The notes under the pieces: generated by a model | The model's database searches: none | What the model was told of the DNA's origin: nothing | What the model saw: the letters and a program-made list of their open reading frames with translations, nothing else | Origin: Ignelater luminosus | Taxonomy: Eukaryota > Arthropoda > Insecta > Coleoptera > Elateridae | Reading direction: 5' to 3' | NCBI GenBank assembly: GCA_011009095.1 | Contig: VTPC01090565.1 | Span: forward strand, 1-64,000 | DNA length: 64,000 bases | Position numbers and translations under genes: made by a program | In this document: positions 11,101-22,041 of the stretch, piece after piece | Layout of the letters: each line of letters opens with the position of its first letter | How positions within the stretch are numbered: the first letter of the stretch is position 1

Positions 11101-12364
11101 CACTAGTTATGTAGACAGTGCTATTCTGTAAACCAGATAAGCTTTTACAAAAGCGAGATGGCCACGCATAGAAATAAAGCGGTGCATGGTGACACAAGAT
11201 CAGAGCCGGTTCAAAGCAAAGATTGTTTTTGCGCCCTTACCCTTTTGTTCTTTTTCTTTCCTATTACATTATGTTTTCGCTGCAACTTGGTCTGGTTTTT
11301 CCTCGGACTTCGAACAGGTACATAAGAAATGTTCCTCCGTTTCCACTCTAAACTAAACATGGAAGTTCCGAAATAGGCAAGCGAAAAACGGCCAGGTAAC
11401 GAGAAGCGCTTAGGAAAAAAAACTTTTGTTCTAACCAATAAAATTAAAAACACATCTCTGAAGACTATAAGATGTCCACAGAAAACGAAAACAAGTTTTT
11501 CCCAAAAATTCAGAAAGTGGGCTCTTTCTTTAACACATAATCAAAACCAAATCAAATGCTTTTCTAAATTTAGTAAAGTTCAACAAGATTTGTTTCTTTC
11601 ACCAACTCATAAGAATTATCAAAAAATGCTCCTTCTGTTTTTATAAACTCACAAGAGTTTCCTTCCTCTAACCAGCACAATACGTAAATACGTTCATGCT
11701 ATCTAACTAGGTTCGTTTAGATGAGTTGGAAGGAATTTTCGCAAGTACTTCCATGTCAACATCTCCTCCTGGAAACCTTTCTGGAGTAGAATGGAAGCAT
11801 GCAGGTATTAATTTGCCAATACGTTTTGGTGCAACAAGACAACAAGTTCATGGTCTTCAGTTTTCAGAACGTAGAAATCCAAATAATAAATAGTTTGGAG
11901 CTACTTTTTGGCTTTCGGTTTTGGTCCTTTAATTCGCATAATCAAGAAGGTTTAGCAACAATAATATCATGTGCCAAATCTCATTATGGTAGTGATTCTT
12001 CTAAACACTAAGCCAGCTAACTCCATTTCCAAATTTCTTCCACAGGTAAAACAATTGGAAAAAATCAATTAAATCATCAGTTACTTCATAATATTTCCCT
12101 CTCAGTGCTAGTAAGTTATTTATTTTATTTTATTAGAAACAGACTTAATCAATTAAGATTGAGGTAGACCATAAAATCCTGATAATCTATCGTGTTGTCT
12201 AAATTTGAATGCAATTTAAAACTTTGCTCGAAAAGCCCAATTGGTTGAACGTCGAACGAAAACAACCAACATAAAAGAAATAATCGTTTCGTAAATGTCA
12301 ACTCAAAATGTTTCAGAGCCTCGAAAGATTTAACCAGCTTGAATGATTTAGAAGGATAAATGCA
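8131..12364. other. AT-rich non-coding DNA
   Basis: No supported gene. A 111-codon ORF at 9657-9992 has low-complexity AT-rich coding and no domain. A short stretch at about 11195-11245 resembles part of the GC-rich repeat at 12365-12565. TATATACCGGATGTTT at about 11012 resembles the CAGGGTGT-type ends of insect repeats. Confidence 0.5.
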
Positions 12365-12565
12365 GATCTGAACTTTGGATCAGCACCGGCGCAAAGCATT
12401 TTGATAACCTAAGCAAGATTGTTTTTGAACCCTTGGGGGTGTCCCTAGACATAAGAGGTCTCTCTCGGGCTCCAAACCAGATTGATTACAAAATAGACGT
12501 TGTGGGGGGAGGCAGTTCTTGCGAAATACCGGCCGGGTGGCAACCCTACTTTTGCGCCCCTTAAT
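12365..12565. repeat. GC-rich dispersed-repeat fragment
   Basis: About 200 bp with GC content far above the flanks, including GGGGTGTCCC and CCGGCCGGGTGG. A diverged partial copy lies at about 11195-11245: both contain GATCAG(A/C)(G/A)CCGG followed by CAAAGCA and AGATTGTTTTTG. This suggests a repeat family rather than unique DNA. Family not recognised. Confidence 0.45.
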
Positions 12566-13829
12566 GAATAGCGCACTTAGATTATACCTAAGATACTAAA
12601 AGCAATTTGTATTTTCTTGTGTCACTGCAGCTTTATAACTGTTTTTCTTTCTTTGGAGCGATTCATTTATTTTAAATAATCGCATCTTCTGTTACTGAAT
12701 TGCATACAATATGTCTCACAGAAGGCAGAACATTAAACTGGGTATTTGCTTGTAATAACAATATCTTCTAATAGATTCAAACGATATTTGAAAATTTAAA
12801 AAATTCAGTGACAGCACATGTCATCGAACCTTTCGGTATGAACGAATGATAGCATGTTTTTAGTTGCAGTAACTAAACTTTTTTTATTGCTTACATTAGT
12901 GTTAATAGATATTGATTTTAGATTTTTCTGTACGTCGTAAATTCTTTAAATAATTACTGAAAAACTGGGTATACGGCAGCACAAAATACGACTAACAAAC
13001 TGCTAAATCGCTATGCAGTTTAATGACACCGACAAAGTTCGAACAAACTTCTGCTAATCACTGGGCGAATACAATTTGCAAAACAAGTGTTTGTTCATGG
13101 GAAAACAAAAGTTTCTCTTCAAGAGAAACCGTTTGCACGTCAGCCGATATGATGGCGTAAAATAATCTTCTAGGAGAAGTTTAAAATAAGTACGTCTATA
13201 AAAGGAACATAATTTGCAGCAAGGAAACTTACGAAAAAGCAAACAAAGCAACTACCACTGCAACACAATCGCAGGAATAGCAAGAAGGATCTTTCGATAA
13301 CAGCAAACAATCAAAGGTGTAGCACAACTTTTTGGTCACTTGATGTTGACAATACTACAATTTTTGAAAACATTGACGTACGAAATGCAAAGCAAACAGG
13401 CGCTTGTATTATATGAAAAGGCTTTGTTGTTATTGCTGAGTAGTCTGCCGAAAAGACAACTTATCAATTTTTTTATTTTTTCGAAAGGAATTTGCACAAA
13501 GTGTAATTAGTCACTTCATAAGTAGTGCATTTTAGTTATAATACAGTTATTAAGATTCTTATAAACAGTACAGTACAGTAAGCGTCAGCTAACACTGTTA
13601 TTCGTCATAAGAAAGGACTTTTCATTTGTTGGCAAAATTCCTTTTCACTGATGGTGTCTGGATGTTTTACTCAACTTTGGACCTTGAATTTTACTTTTCT
13701 GTGACTTCATAGATCACAACACAATATAGTTTTGGAAACTCCCGAACCATAATTAATTATTGTAGTTTACACAGTGGTCCTATTTAATATTTTTAACAAA
13801 CTAAAGTTCTCAACTTTTTCATTTTGTTT
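12566..13829. other. AT-rich non-coding DNA
   Basis: No gene recognised. A TATAAAAG at 13198 is followed by a stretch that could be a 5' leader, but no good ORF or clear donor follows. Confidence 0.45.
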
Positions 13830-14860
13830 CCTGAAATTCTAGGAGTTTGATCAACTAGAATACTATAAAAGTGCCATCAAGTACTGTAGCTGATGTTGCA
13901 AGGAAAATATTGGGTCTAAGAAAGAGAAAAGACTGAACTATGACTCTCGTGACTAAACAATGTGTATCCAATTTGTTCACAAAATTTTGAAAACAAAAGT
14001 TTGCATTTCTTCTTCTTTGACACCCTGGATGATTTTCTACGACGGATATAAAGAGTATGCTCCATAACAAATAATTTTCGGCACGAAGTACTTCTATTGG
14101 CATATTTGGGTTACGTGTACGATCAATGATAGAAAAGCCACAGGAGATGAAATAATTGCGAGCGCTTATTGTAGGAAGGTTATGTGCAGATTGGTTACCT
14201 GAAATCAATGTGTGTTGCTGTGAGGATTCCCCTTTCACTCTATAACAGCTTCATGACAGCCTTCATGCAAGCACGCCTTGAACTGACGCGTGAAGTCTTA
14301 CTTAATGAACATATCTGTCCACACTACAGTCAATGGGTCAGGTGTACAATGTACAGTAAAACCATTTTTCGTAAACTGTTTGAATCCTGCAGCAGGTATC
14401 TTCCGTTACAAATCTTCCACTTGCTGGACGTACAGTTGAGCTGACTCTGTGTAATGTAGCGTAGAAATACGGCAGCATTTATTAATCTCTAACTTGTTCT
14501 GCACGAATAAACTTACAATCGCACTAGATTATTAAACATTTTTTCGAAAGTTTCTTCGAACAACTTTAGTACAGGTGACTTGGTGACCTCCGCAGATAAC
14601 TTCTTGCCAGAACATGATTCTTGGGATTTGTTCCTACAATGAGCTCCATTTCACGTAACCCAAATATTCTATTAGAAAGTTTATTGTACGCCGAAAACTA
14701 TTTGTTATGGGCATGTTTGCCATGTGTTCTGCAGTCACGAAGGACTCAGAATTATAGTTCACTCTCTCTTCTTTCATTTGAGCAGCAGGTGAGCATTTCA
14801 GGCCCAGTGCTTGATTGCACTTTTATAGGATTCAAGGTGTTCAAACGCCTGGAATTCCAA
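13830..14860. repeat. imperfect ~1.0-kb inverted repeat (foldback)
   Basis: Left arm about 13830-14202 and right arm about 14571-14860, inverted around a spacer of about 370 bp. Both arms contain CGTAACCCAAATAT and GCCGAAAA(T/C)TATTTGTTATGG, and both end outward with TTGAT(G/T)GCACTTTTATAG. Read outward, each arm translates to a shared peptide: NPNMPIEVLRAENYLLW on the minus strand and NPNILLESLLYAENYLLW on the plus strand. The arms have diverged substantially, so the structure is old. It could be a foldback transposon or two inverted copies of an old repeat. No transposase, terminal motif or target duplication was recognised. Confidence 0.7.
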
Positions 14861-15880
14861 GAAGTTCATACGAGAGAATTGGGAATTTTAGTATGTTCTT
14901 AAGATCATCAAATAGAATCATTGCGCAAAATTTCAGCTTTACAATAATTCCAACTTTAAACAAAATTGCTGGACTAAGAAAGCAATCTTAGAATTTAATA
15001 TAAGTAGACTTGTTTTTATATAAGCCGAAATTGTAAAGAAATACTTTTGTAAAATATACTTTGCATTACATAAATGCGTCTACAAAAAGTAACTAAGTTC
15101 TAGCTCAAAGTCATCTAACAAAAACTAATGTCGTTAGACATTTTCTGTAAACTACTTTATACTGTACAACTTAATGTGAGTTTTTAGACGTTATTAACGC
15201 CAACGTTATTCACAAAGGTCGTTCTTATGTTCAGCTATATGAGAAAGGCTGAAGTATAGATTTTATATTTAAGCCTAGAGAAGGGTTGTTTTAAGTTCTT
15301 CCTAAGCGGTAAATTGAGCGATGCTGTAATACATATAATGCCGTACTTCAATTACTCGCTTTCTGTTGTTCATTACTGATTTTGCAAGGCCGTAATGTCT
15401 AAACCGAATTCTTACAAATATGCAAATTAAACATTTCTCTTTCAATATAATGTATTCCAGACCCTGAGGGATTTTACTTGGAAGTTTTGTATTTGAAAGT
15501 TTCTTTCTTAAGAAAACCTTTTAAATTAACTATAATAGTTATTCATTATTATTCTATTTATAGTTTATTAAAGCAGTCATTACATTATTAAAATTGAAGT
15601 TATATTTTGGAAACATGCACTGCACGTATTTATTTCACCATTAGGAATTTATTAAGTATAACACGAGAAAATAATAAAACTTAAAAGAATTTCACATGAC
15701 AGTACTACATTCTTATTTTGATGTTAATTTTATTTTCCTACGACTACATGAGAAAGCGACTAATTTTACACAATTAAGTAGGCGCGAAAATTGACAATTT
15801 CATTCTTGTAACCCCGAAACAAAAAGTAGTGTGTTAGATTTTAGTATCTCATGAATGTGAGTTAAGACATCGCCTCGTTT
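14861..15880. other. AT-rich non-coding DNA
   Basis: Nothing recognised between the two inverted-repeat structures. Confidence 0.5.
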
Positions 15881-17826
15881 ATTAGTCCAGTCAACGAAGG
15901 GATTATACAGGACATGGAAAGGGGGAGAATTTTTCTCTTGAGGAATGTGTCTCCGCCCCTAGCCTTGCCGCTTCAGGGGGGAGGGGGCTGGAAAAGTCCC
16001 TGTTTTTGGTTTCTTGCTTATAACTCGGAAACGGTGCGTTGTACAGTAAACAGTATTCCATACAAAATAAAAGATAATTAAATTTTCTACAAGACTGTTT
16101 ATACTCATTTTCTTTCTGTATGTTATAGTTTCCGAAATATTCGCCAGCGAAGATCAATAATTTTCGAAAAACTTTTTTTTGTCTCACATTTTTCGTCAAA
16201 CTTGTCCTTCTAACTTCTCAGCCTTATGCTTTACAGAAACGTCGTCAGATAGAAACTTGTAGAGCATTCAGTCCCTTTTAGAAATATGTAACAGTTACTA
16301 ATTTATTTTCTACAGGTCAAAGGTTGCAGCAATTTGAAGGTTTTGGATACATTTCGTGATTTCCCAAGAAAAGTCAATAAATGCCCAAAAGGAGGTTGTA
16401 GAGGAATTCTTCTATTGAGGAATATGTTGCGGCTAGTAAGGAGGCAAAGATACTAAAAGTTCCCGCATCTAGCTCTACCGCTTTAGGGGGGGGGGAATGG
16501 AAAGGTCCCTTTTGTCAGTTTTTCGCTTATAATTTGAAAATGGTGCGTCGTACGGAGAAAAGTGATCTTTACAAAATACAAGATAGTTAAATTTCCTACA
16601 AGAATGTTTATATTTATTGTCTTCCTATGTTTTATAGTTTCCGAGATATTCACCAGCGCAAATCGATAATCTTTGACCAACTTTTTTTGCCTCACATTTT
16701 TCATCGAAGTTGTCCTTCTAACTCCTGAACCTTATGTTTTCGGAAAAGTCGTCAGACAGGAAGTTGTAGAGCATTACATTTCCTTCAGAAATATATATAT
16801 ATATATATACTTATCCGAAAACTTCAAACTGCTGTAACTTCTGACCTGTCGAAGATAAATCAAGAAATATACATATTTCTAAAGGAAATGTAATGCTCTA
16901 CAACTTCCTATCTAACGACTTTTTTGAAAACATAAGCCTGAGGAGATAGAAGGACAAGTTTGACGAAAAATGTAAGGCAAAAAAAGGTTTTTCGAAAATT
17001 ATTGATCTTCGCTGGCGAATATCTCGGAAACTATAACATATAGAAATAAAATGAGTACAAACAGTCTTGTAGAAAATTTAATTATCTTTTATTGTGTAGG
17101 GAATTTTTTTCACCGTCCGACGCACCATTTCCGAGTTATAAGCAAAAAACTAACAAAAGGGATCTTTCCACCTCCCTCCCTGAAGCAGTAGGTCTAAAAT
17201 CGGAGACTTTTAGTATCTTTGCCTCCTTACTACCTGCAACATATCCCTCAAAAGAAGAATTCCTCTACAACCTTCTTTTGGGCATTCACTGATTTTTTTG
17301 TGAAATTACGAAATATATCCAAAAACTTCAAATTGCTGTAACCTCTTACCTGTAGAAGATAAATTAGTAACTGTTACATATTTCTAAAAGGGACTGAATG
17401 CTTCACAACTTTTTGTCTGACGACTTTTCTGTAGAACATAAGGCTGAGAAGTTAGAAGGACAAGTTTGACGAAAAATATGAGGCAAAAAAAAGTTTTTCG
17501 AAAATTATTGATCTTCGCTGGCAAATATCTCGGAAACTATAACATATAGAAAGAAAAACAGTCTTGTAGAAAATTTAATTATCTTTTATTTTGTATAGAA
17601 TACTGTTTACCGTACAACGCACAGTTTCCGAGTTGTAAGCAAGAAACCGAAAACAAGGACCTTTCCACCTCCGTCCCCCCCCCCCCCTTGAAGCTGCATG
17701 GCTAGGGGAGAGAACTTTTAGTAACTTTGCCTCCTAACTACCTCCAACACATTCCTCAAGAGAAAAATTCCCCCCCCATTGCCTGTCCTCTACAATCAGC
17801 TTTTGGGCATTCATTGACTAGACTAT
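15881..17826. repeat. ~1.95-kb head-to-head palindrome of ~490-bp units
   Basis: A large imperfect palindrome. The left arm (15881-16789) and right arm (16810-17826) are inverted copies meeting at an (AT)n run, 16790-16809. Each arm is itself two tandem units of about 420-530 bp, with junctions near 16372 and 17290 marked by AGTCAATAAATGCCCAAAAG-like sequence; the outer ends carry TAGTC(C/T)AGTCAA. Each unit contains conserved words such as TATAACTCGGAAA, TTTCCGAGATATTCGCCAGC and AATTTGAAGTTTTTGG. A run of ten G lies at 16486-16495 and thirteen C at 17675-17687. No protein is encoded; the ORFs across it are by-products. It is best read as a foldback or satellite-derived repeat. Confidence 0.88.
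16790..16809. repeat. (AT)n at the centre of the palindrome
   Basis: About ten AT dinucleotides exactly at the symmetry point of the large palindrome. An AT run at this place would help the structure extrude as a cruciform. Confidence 0.9.
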
Positions 17827-18214
17827 AGACTTAAATGGTAGATTTCAAAGTTTAAAATTGCTTGAATTGTTTACCTAAAATAATTTTAGATTAAAGTGTA
17901 TTCAGATGTAATAACGTAAAAATCTAATTTTTATTTAGAAAAAAAATGACTTTTGTCAAAACTTTTATTTTTATACTGCTTGCAACCTAAACAAAATATG
18001 TAAGGTTAAGACGCTGAAAGCAATTATTAAGTCAAAAAAACTAATATGTTGATAAATTCGTGTTTGTAAAATGTCTTTCACAATAACCTGTTTCCACAAT
18101 TTTGGAAAAGCTTACATTTCTAGAACGATAATTACATTATAATAATCTTGCCATTTCGTTTCATTACATTTGACATCTGTCAAAATAAAAAGAAGAGAAT
18201 TTTTAAATTTAAAA
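17827..18214. other. AT-rich non-coding DNA
   Basis: No gene. A short palindrome, TTTGACATCTGTCAAA, lies at 18169-18184; words like it occur in several insect repeats. Confidence 0.5.
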
Positions 18215-18440
18215 ACATCTGGGAATGCAAAGCATAACCACATGGAACTCCGTTTTGTTACTTCTTTTCAAACTTCGGCAGCCATTTTGACCAAGTCCCC
18301 GAGGTGATACCAAAAAACTAAAAGTATACGTTTCTTTCATTTTCAACGAACTCCGAAGGAGTCGTTACTGAATTTGCGAAGTCTGTCTGTCTGTATGTCT
18401 GTTCGCATTTTTTGTCAAATTTTGAAATTTTAACATGACC
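18215..18440 (+). repeat. composite dispersed repeat, copy 1
   Basis: Module A (18215-18325) starts ACATCTGGGAATGCAAAGCA and also occurs at 24235-24345. Module B (about 18335-18440) contains TTTTCAACGAA, a (GTCT)n run near 18388 and AATTTTGAAATTTT. Module B matches the reverse complement of 24355-24485, so the two modules have opposite relative orientation in the two copies. No coding capacity recognised. Confidence 0.75.
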
Positions 18441-20950
18441 GTTTTCCCGCTAAGGATTTGTGCAAGTTTCTCCTACTTGGTCGATTTGTTAAAGGCACCT
18501 TGATACAATTCTGTTTTACATGACATAAAAAATCTTTGAGTTTGGCTAATGCAAGATTATTCTCTGTTTAATTTCAGCAGGTAAAAGAATTCATTTTTAC
18601 CAACTTGAGATTACTAGATATTATATGTAGTTCAATTGAAATTCGCCAGGAAAGATTATTTTTAAGAAACGTTTCACAGTTTTCATTGTAAAATAAAAAT
18701 TTGAAATTTGTCCATTCCCGAACTATTGAATTACTCAATTAAATTTAATAAACCCTATAAAAGCAAGATTTAACATAGCTAACAAGCTTACTAATAGATT
18801 CATTCCTAAGGTCGTCCTTTTTTTTGTGATTTTTCTATTAAATGGATTTTAATTTTTCCCAACTTGGTTAATACGCATACTTGAATTCTTTCTGTTGTTC
18901 CAAATCTAGTTTAGGCTGTCTTGACAGTATTCGAACCTGAAACTAAAAATCTTCTTTTATGATTGAAATTTGCGAACTTAATCGTTAGTTAAAACTAAAT
19001 TTTATAAGGGATGCCTAAAACTCGTGTGTCCATTTTAATGTTCTAATATCTAATCACAAATGTATTACCGGAAGATGTTTAACACCTTTAGCGCCTGTGA
19101 CCAATCGTGCGTGCGCCGCTAAAGCATATGTCTACATCTTGACTATTCTGGAAGGGATGCAGAGAGTATTAAGAATTTAAATAAAAGCATACCTACATTA
19201 TCTAAGTTTTGTGTTCACCGTTTTCTATTTTACAATAATAGTATGGTCAGTTTTCTGTAAGTTTTAGATACTATCGTTAATTTATTTCTCATTACAAAAA
19301 CATTAAATAAAATCATACAAAATACTAATAACAAAAAATATTTCTTTCCATCACATTAATAAATACACATCAATTATAAAGCAATGAAACTGTCCATAAA
19401 AAAGGTTATTCAAGTTTAAATGTAGATTACCATCATTACAATACACAAATAAATTTGAGATTTAAGCATTCCAATTTACCATCCCCACGTTAATGTAAAA
19501 TAACAAATGTATTCCTAAAATCTGTGTTATTTAGTATAAAGTATCTTTTATTCTATCTTGTCAAATAAATTTTCATAGCCCGAACAGAGTTTCAGAGAGG
19601 TTGAAAACTCTCTAAACACAAACGCTCAAAAACCCAATAGACGTGGGCGTACCTTCCTCCTCATTACGGATTATTCTGTTAACGTCAAAGCTGCTCAGTC
19701 AGCCTTCCTTTTATTAATCATTTTCTGCATGCAGTTTAACCCTGCATTCATAGTGTTATTATGTGCCAAAGCCTTAAGCAAACGTGTTAATTGTTTAGAG
19801 CTTAATTAGATTTTGCGGCATAGCTGTCGTGTTCCTCAACATTGATTGAAACACATTTAATTTTCCCGAATAATAATAGTGATAATAATAATAAAGATAC
19901 CTTGAGTCTAAATTTCAGTTGTCATTAAGTTTCACTGTTGTCTCTTACTCGAGAAGGAGGAAATAATAGAAATAAACTCTATCTTCTACATTACAATAAT
20001 AATAATAATAACGACTCTGTAATAAAAGCCTTGAAATTAATACCATTCTTTCGAGTTTAACTTTTTCAAAGATTAAAATTTGATATGCATATTAATTTTC
20101 AGATTATGTTAAGCTTTTAAGCTACTAAAGCTTTATTGATGTTTGTCGGTGGAAATTTTTCCGCGAAATATCCCTCAATATTAACGATTCTCGTTATTGT
20201 ACTACAGGATAGCCAAATATTCTGATTTATGAAGGTTTTGTTTAACGATAAACATCGTGTATTACAAAATTTTACATGTTCATAACACAAATTCTCATTC
20301 TAACAGAACATTCAGATATCCTAATGAAAATTCTTTTCTCTTCCGTTTTTAAGAATGAAAAATGCAGGCGGAGTTTGCAATACGAGGAGGTAGATAATAA
20401 AAATGACTTTTTTTATTTAAAAAAAACAAGGAAATACATATAAAGAACTTTTTACTAATAATTTAAACTAGAATATAATAAATCTTATTTTACATCTGAT
20501 AAAACTTATTTATTATTGTTTTCATACATAATAACTTCTTTTGGAGAATTTTGTTTTGTTACTTTTAACAGTGTTACCTTTTATAGCAAAATTCAATTCT
20601 GCATCTTTGTAATTGGAAGATGTGAAGATGAAGAAAAAATCAAGGTGTTATAATTAGCACCCTCTAATAGCAGAAGCAAACTAGGTATTTATAGGTATGT
20701 GCACGTAGAAAATATGAAGAGTACTACGTCTCTTATGTTTCTTACAACTATAGATTAATGAATTGTAGAAAGCAAGGTTGTCATGCGTGAATTTGATTTT
20801 TTTCTTTCTGTCCTTTCTTCTTTCAGAAATAATAACAGTAATAAATAAATTCAGTCATTGCATTAGTTACATGCTAATCAAATATCTCGACAGGCAAACA
20901 GATTCAAGAAGGCATGAAATCGTTAATTTGAAATTATCATTACTATGGAT
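18441..20950. other. AT-rich non-coding DNA with (AAT)n runs
   Basis: No gene recognised. Impure (AAT)n runs at about 19869-19895 and 19994-20011. Confidence 0.5.
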
Positions 20951-21857
20951 ATTAGTCCAGTCAATGAATGCCCAAAAGCAGATTGTAGAGGACATGGAAT
21001 GAGTGAGGATTTTTCCCTTGAGGAATGGGTTCGGGGTAGTTAGCAGACAAAGATACTAAAAGTCCCCGCCCCTAGCCTAGCCGTTTCATGTGGGGAGGGG
21101 GTGGAAAGGTCCTGTATTCGGTTTCTTGCTTATAACTCGGAAATGGTGCGTCGTACGGTAAGAAGTATTCTCTACAAAATAAAAGATAATTAAATCACCT
21201 ACAAGACTCTCTATATTCATTTTCGATAAATTTCAAAAAACTTTTTTTTGCATCACATTTTTCGTCAAACTTGTCCTTCCAACTCCTCAGCCTTATGTTT
21301 TACAGAAAACTCGTCAGACAGGAAATTGTAGAGCATTTAGTCTTCTCTCTAAATATGTAATAGTTACTAATTTATCTTCTATAGGTCAGAGGTTACAGCA
21401 ATTTGAAGTTTTTGGATACATTCTTCACTTAGGGAATAATGTGCGGGTAGTAATGAGGCAAAGATACTAAAAGTTTCCGCTTCTAGCCCTGCTGCTTTAG
21501 GGGGTGGTGGTGGAAAAATCCCATTTGTCGGTGAAAAGTATTCTTTACAAAATAAAAGATAATGAGATTTCCTACAAGAATGTTTATATTTATTTTCTTC
21601 CTACGTGTTATAGTTTCCGAGATATTCGCCAGCGCAAATCGATAATTTTTGAAAAACTTTTTTCGCCTCACATTTTTTGTCGAATTTGTCCTTCTAACTC
21701 CTCAGCCTTATGTTTTCGAAAAAGTCGTCAGACAGAAAGTTGTAAAGCATTAAAGTTCCTTCAGAAATATGTATATTTACTAATTTATCTTCGACAGGTC
21801 AGTAGTTACAGCAATTTGAAGTTTTCGGATAAAATTTGTGATTTCTTAAGAAAACTA
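20951..21857 (+). repeat. single arm of the palindrome family
   Basis: A copy of the left arm of the 15.9-17.8 kb palindrome: it starts ATTAGTCCAGTCAATGAATG and runs through two tandem units with the same internal words (TATAACTCGGAAATGG, GTTTCCGAGATATTCGCC, AATTTGAAGTTTT). It ends near TTTCTTAAGAAAAC without an inverted partner. The first unit lacks part of the sequence found in the palindrome copies. The ORF at 21504-21917 lies mostly within it and is not a gene. Confidence 0.85.
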
Positions 21858-21945
21858 TACTTTCGTTGTTATTGTTATTTATGTATTAAGAAACTGAAAT
21901 TTGCCATGGCCAGGTAAGATTTTTTTTAAATTGCAGTTAAATGCC

Positions 21946-22041
21946 AACTTTCCCAATAGATGGATAAGGCGAAACGGGCCGATAATATAGCCTGCTCGAT
22001 TACCAGATTTAGCGCTCTTAAGTTATTATGTCTGGGGGCCA
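21946..22041 (+). pseudogene. Tc1/mariner-superfamily transposase scrap
   Basis: A 32-codon frame reads NFPNRWIRRNGPII, a stop, then PARLPDLALLSYYVWGP. It matches the conserved region around the last catalytic residue in a widespread insect DDE transposase family, where the usual pattern resembles GPIxWPxRSPDLTPLDFFLWG. The stop at 21988-21990 is TAG where the family has Trp (TGG), a one-base change. The third-position acidic residue of the PLD motif is replaced by Ser here. No other part of the transposase or terminal repeats was recognised, so only a fossil fragment remains. It directly follows the repeat arm ending near 21857. Confidence 0.72.

Noticed and set aside
13198-13320. TATAAAAG followed by a leader-like CAACAAAG-rich stretch
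   Set aside because: No convincing ORF or strong donor downstream; TATA-like words are common in this AT-rich DNA.
15881-21857. CRISPR-like or bacterial repeat array
   Set aside because: Units are ~490 bp, inverted as well as direct, with no short regular spacers; the DNA is eukaryotic.
21504-21917. 137-codon plus ORF
   Set aside because: Lies mainly in the repeat arm of the palindrome family and is antisense to similar short ORFs in other copies; not a gene.
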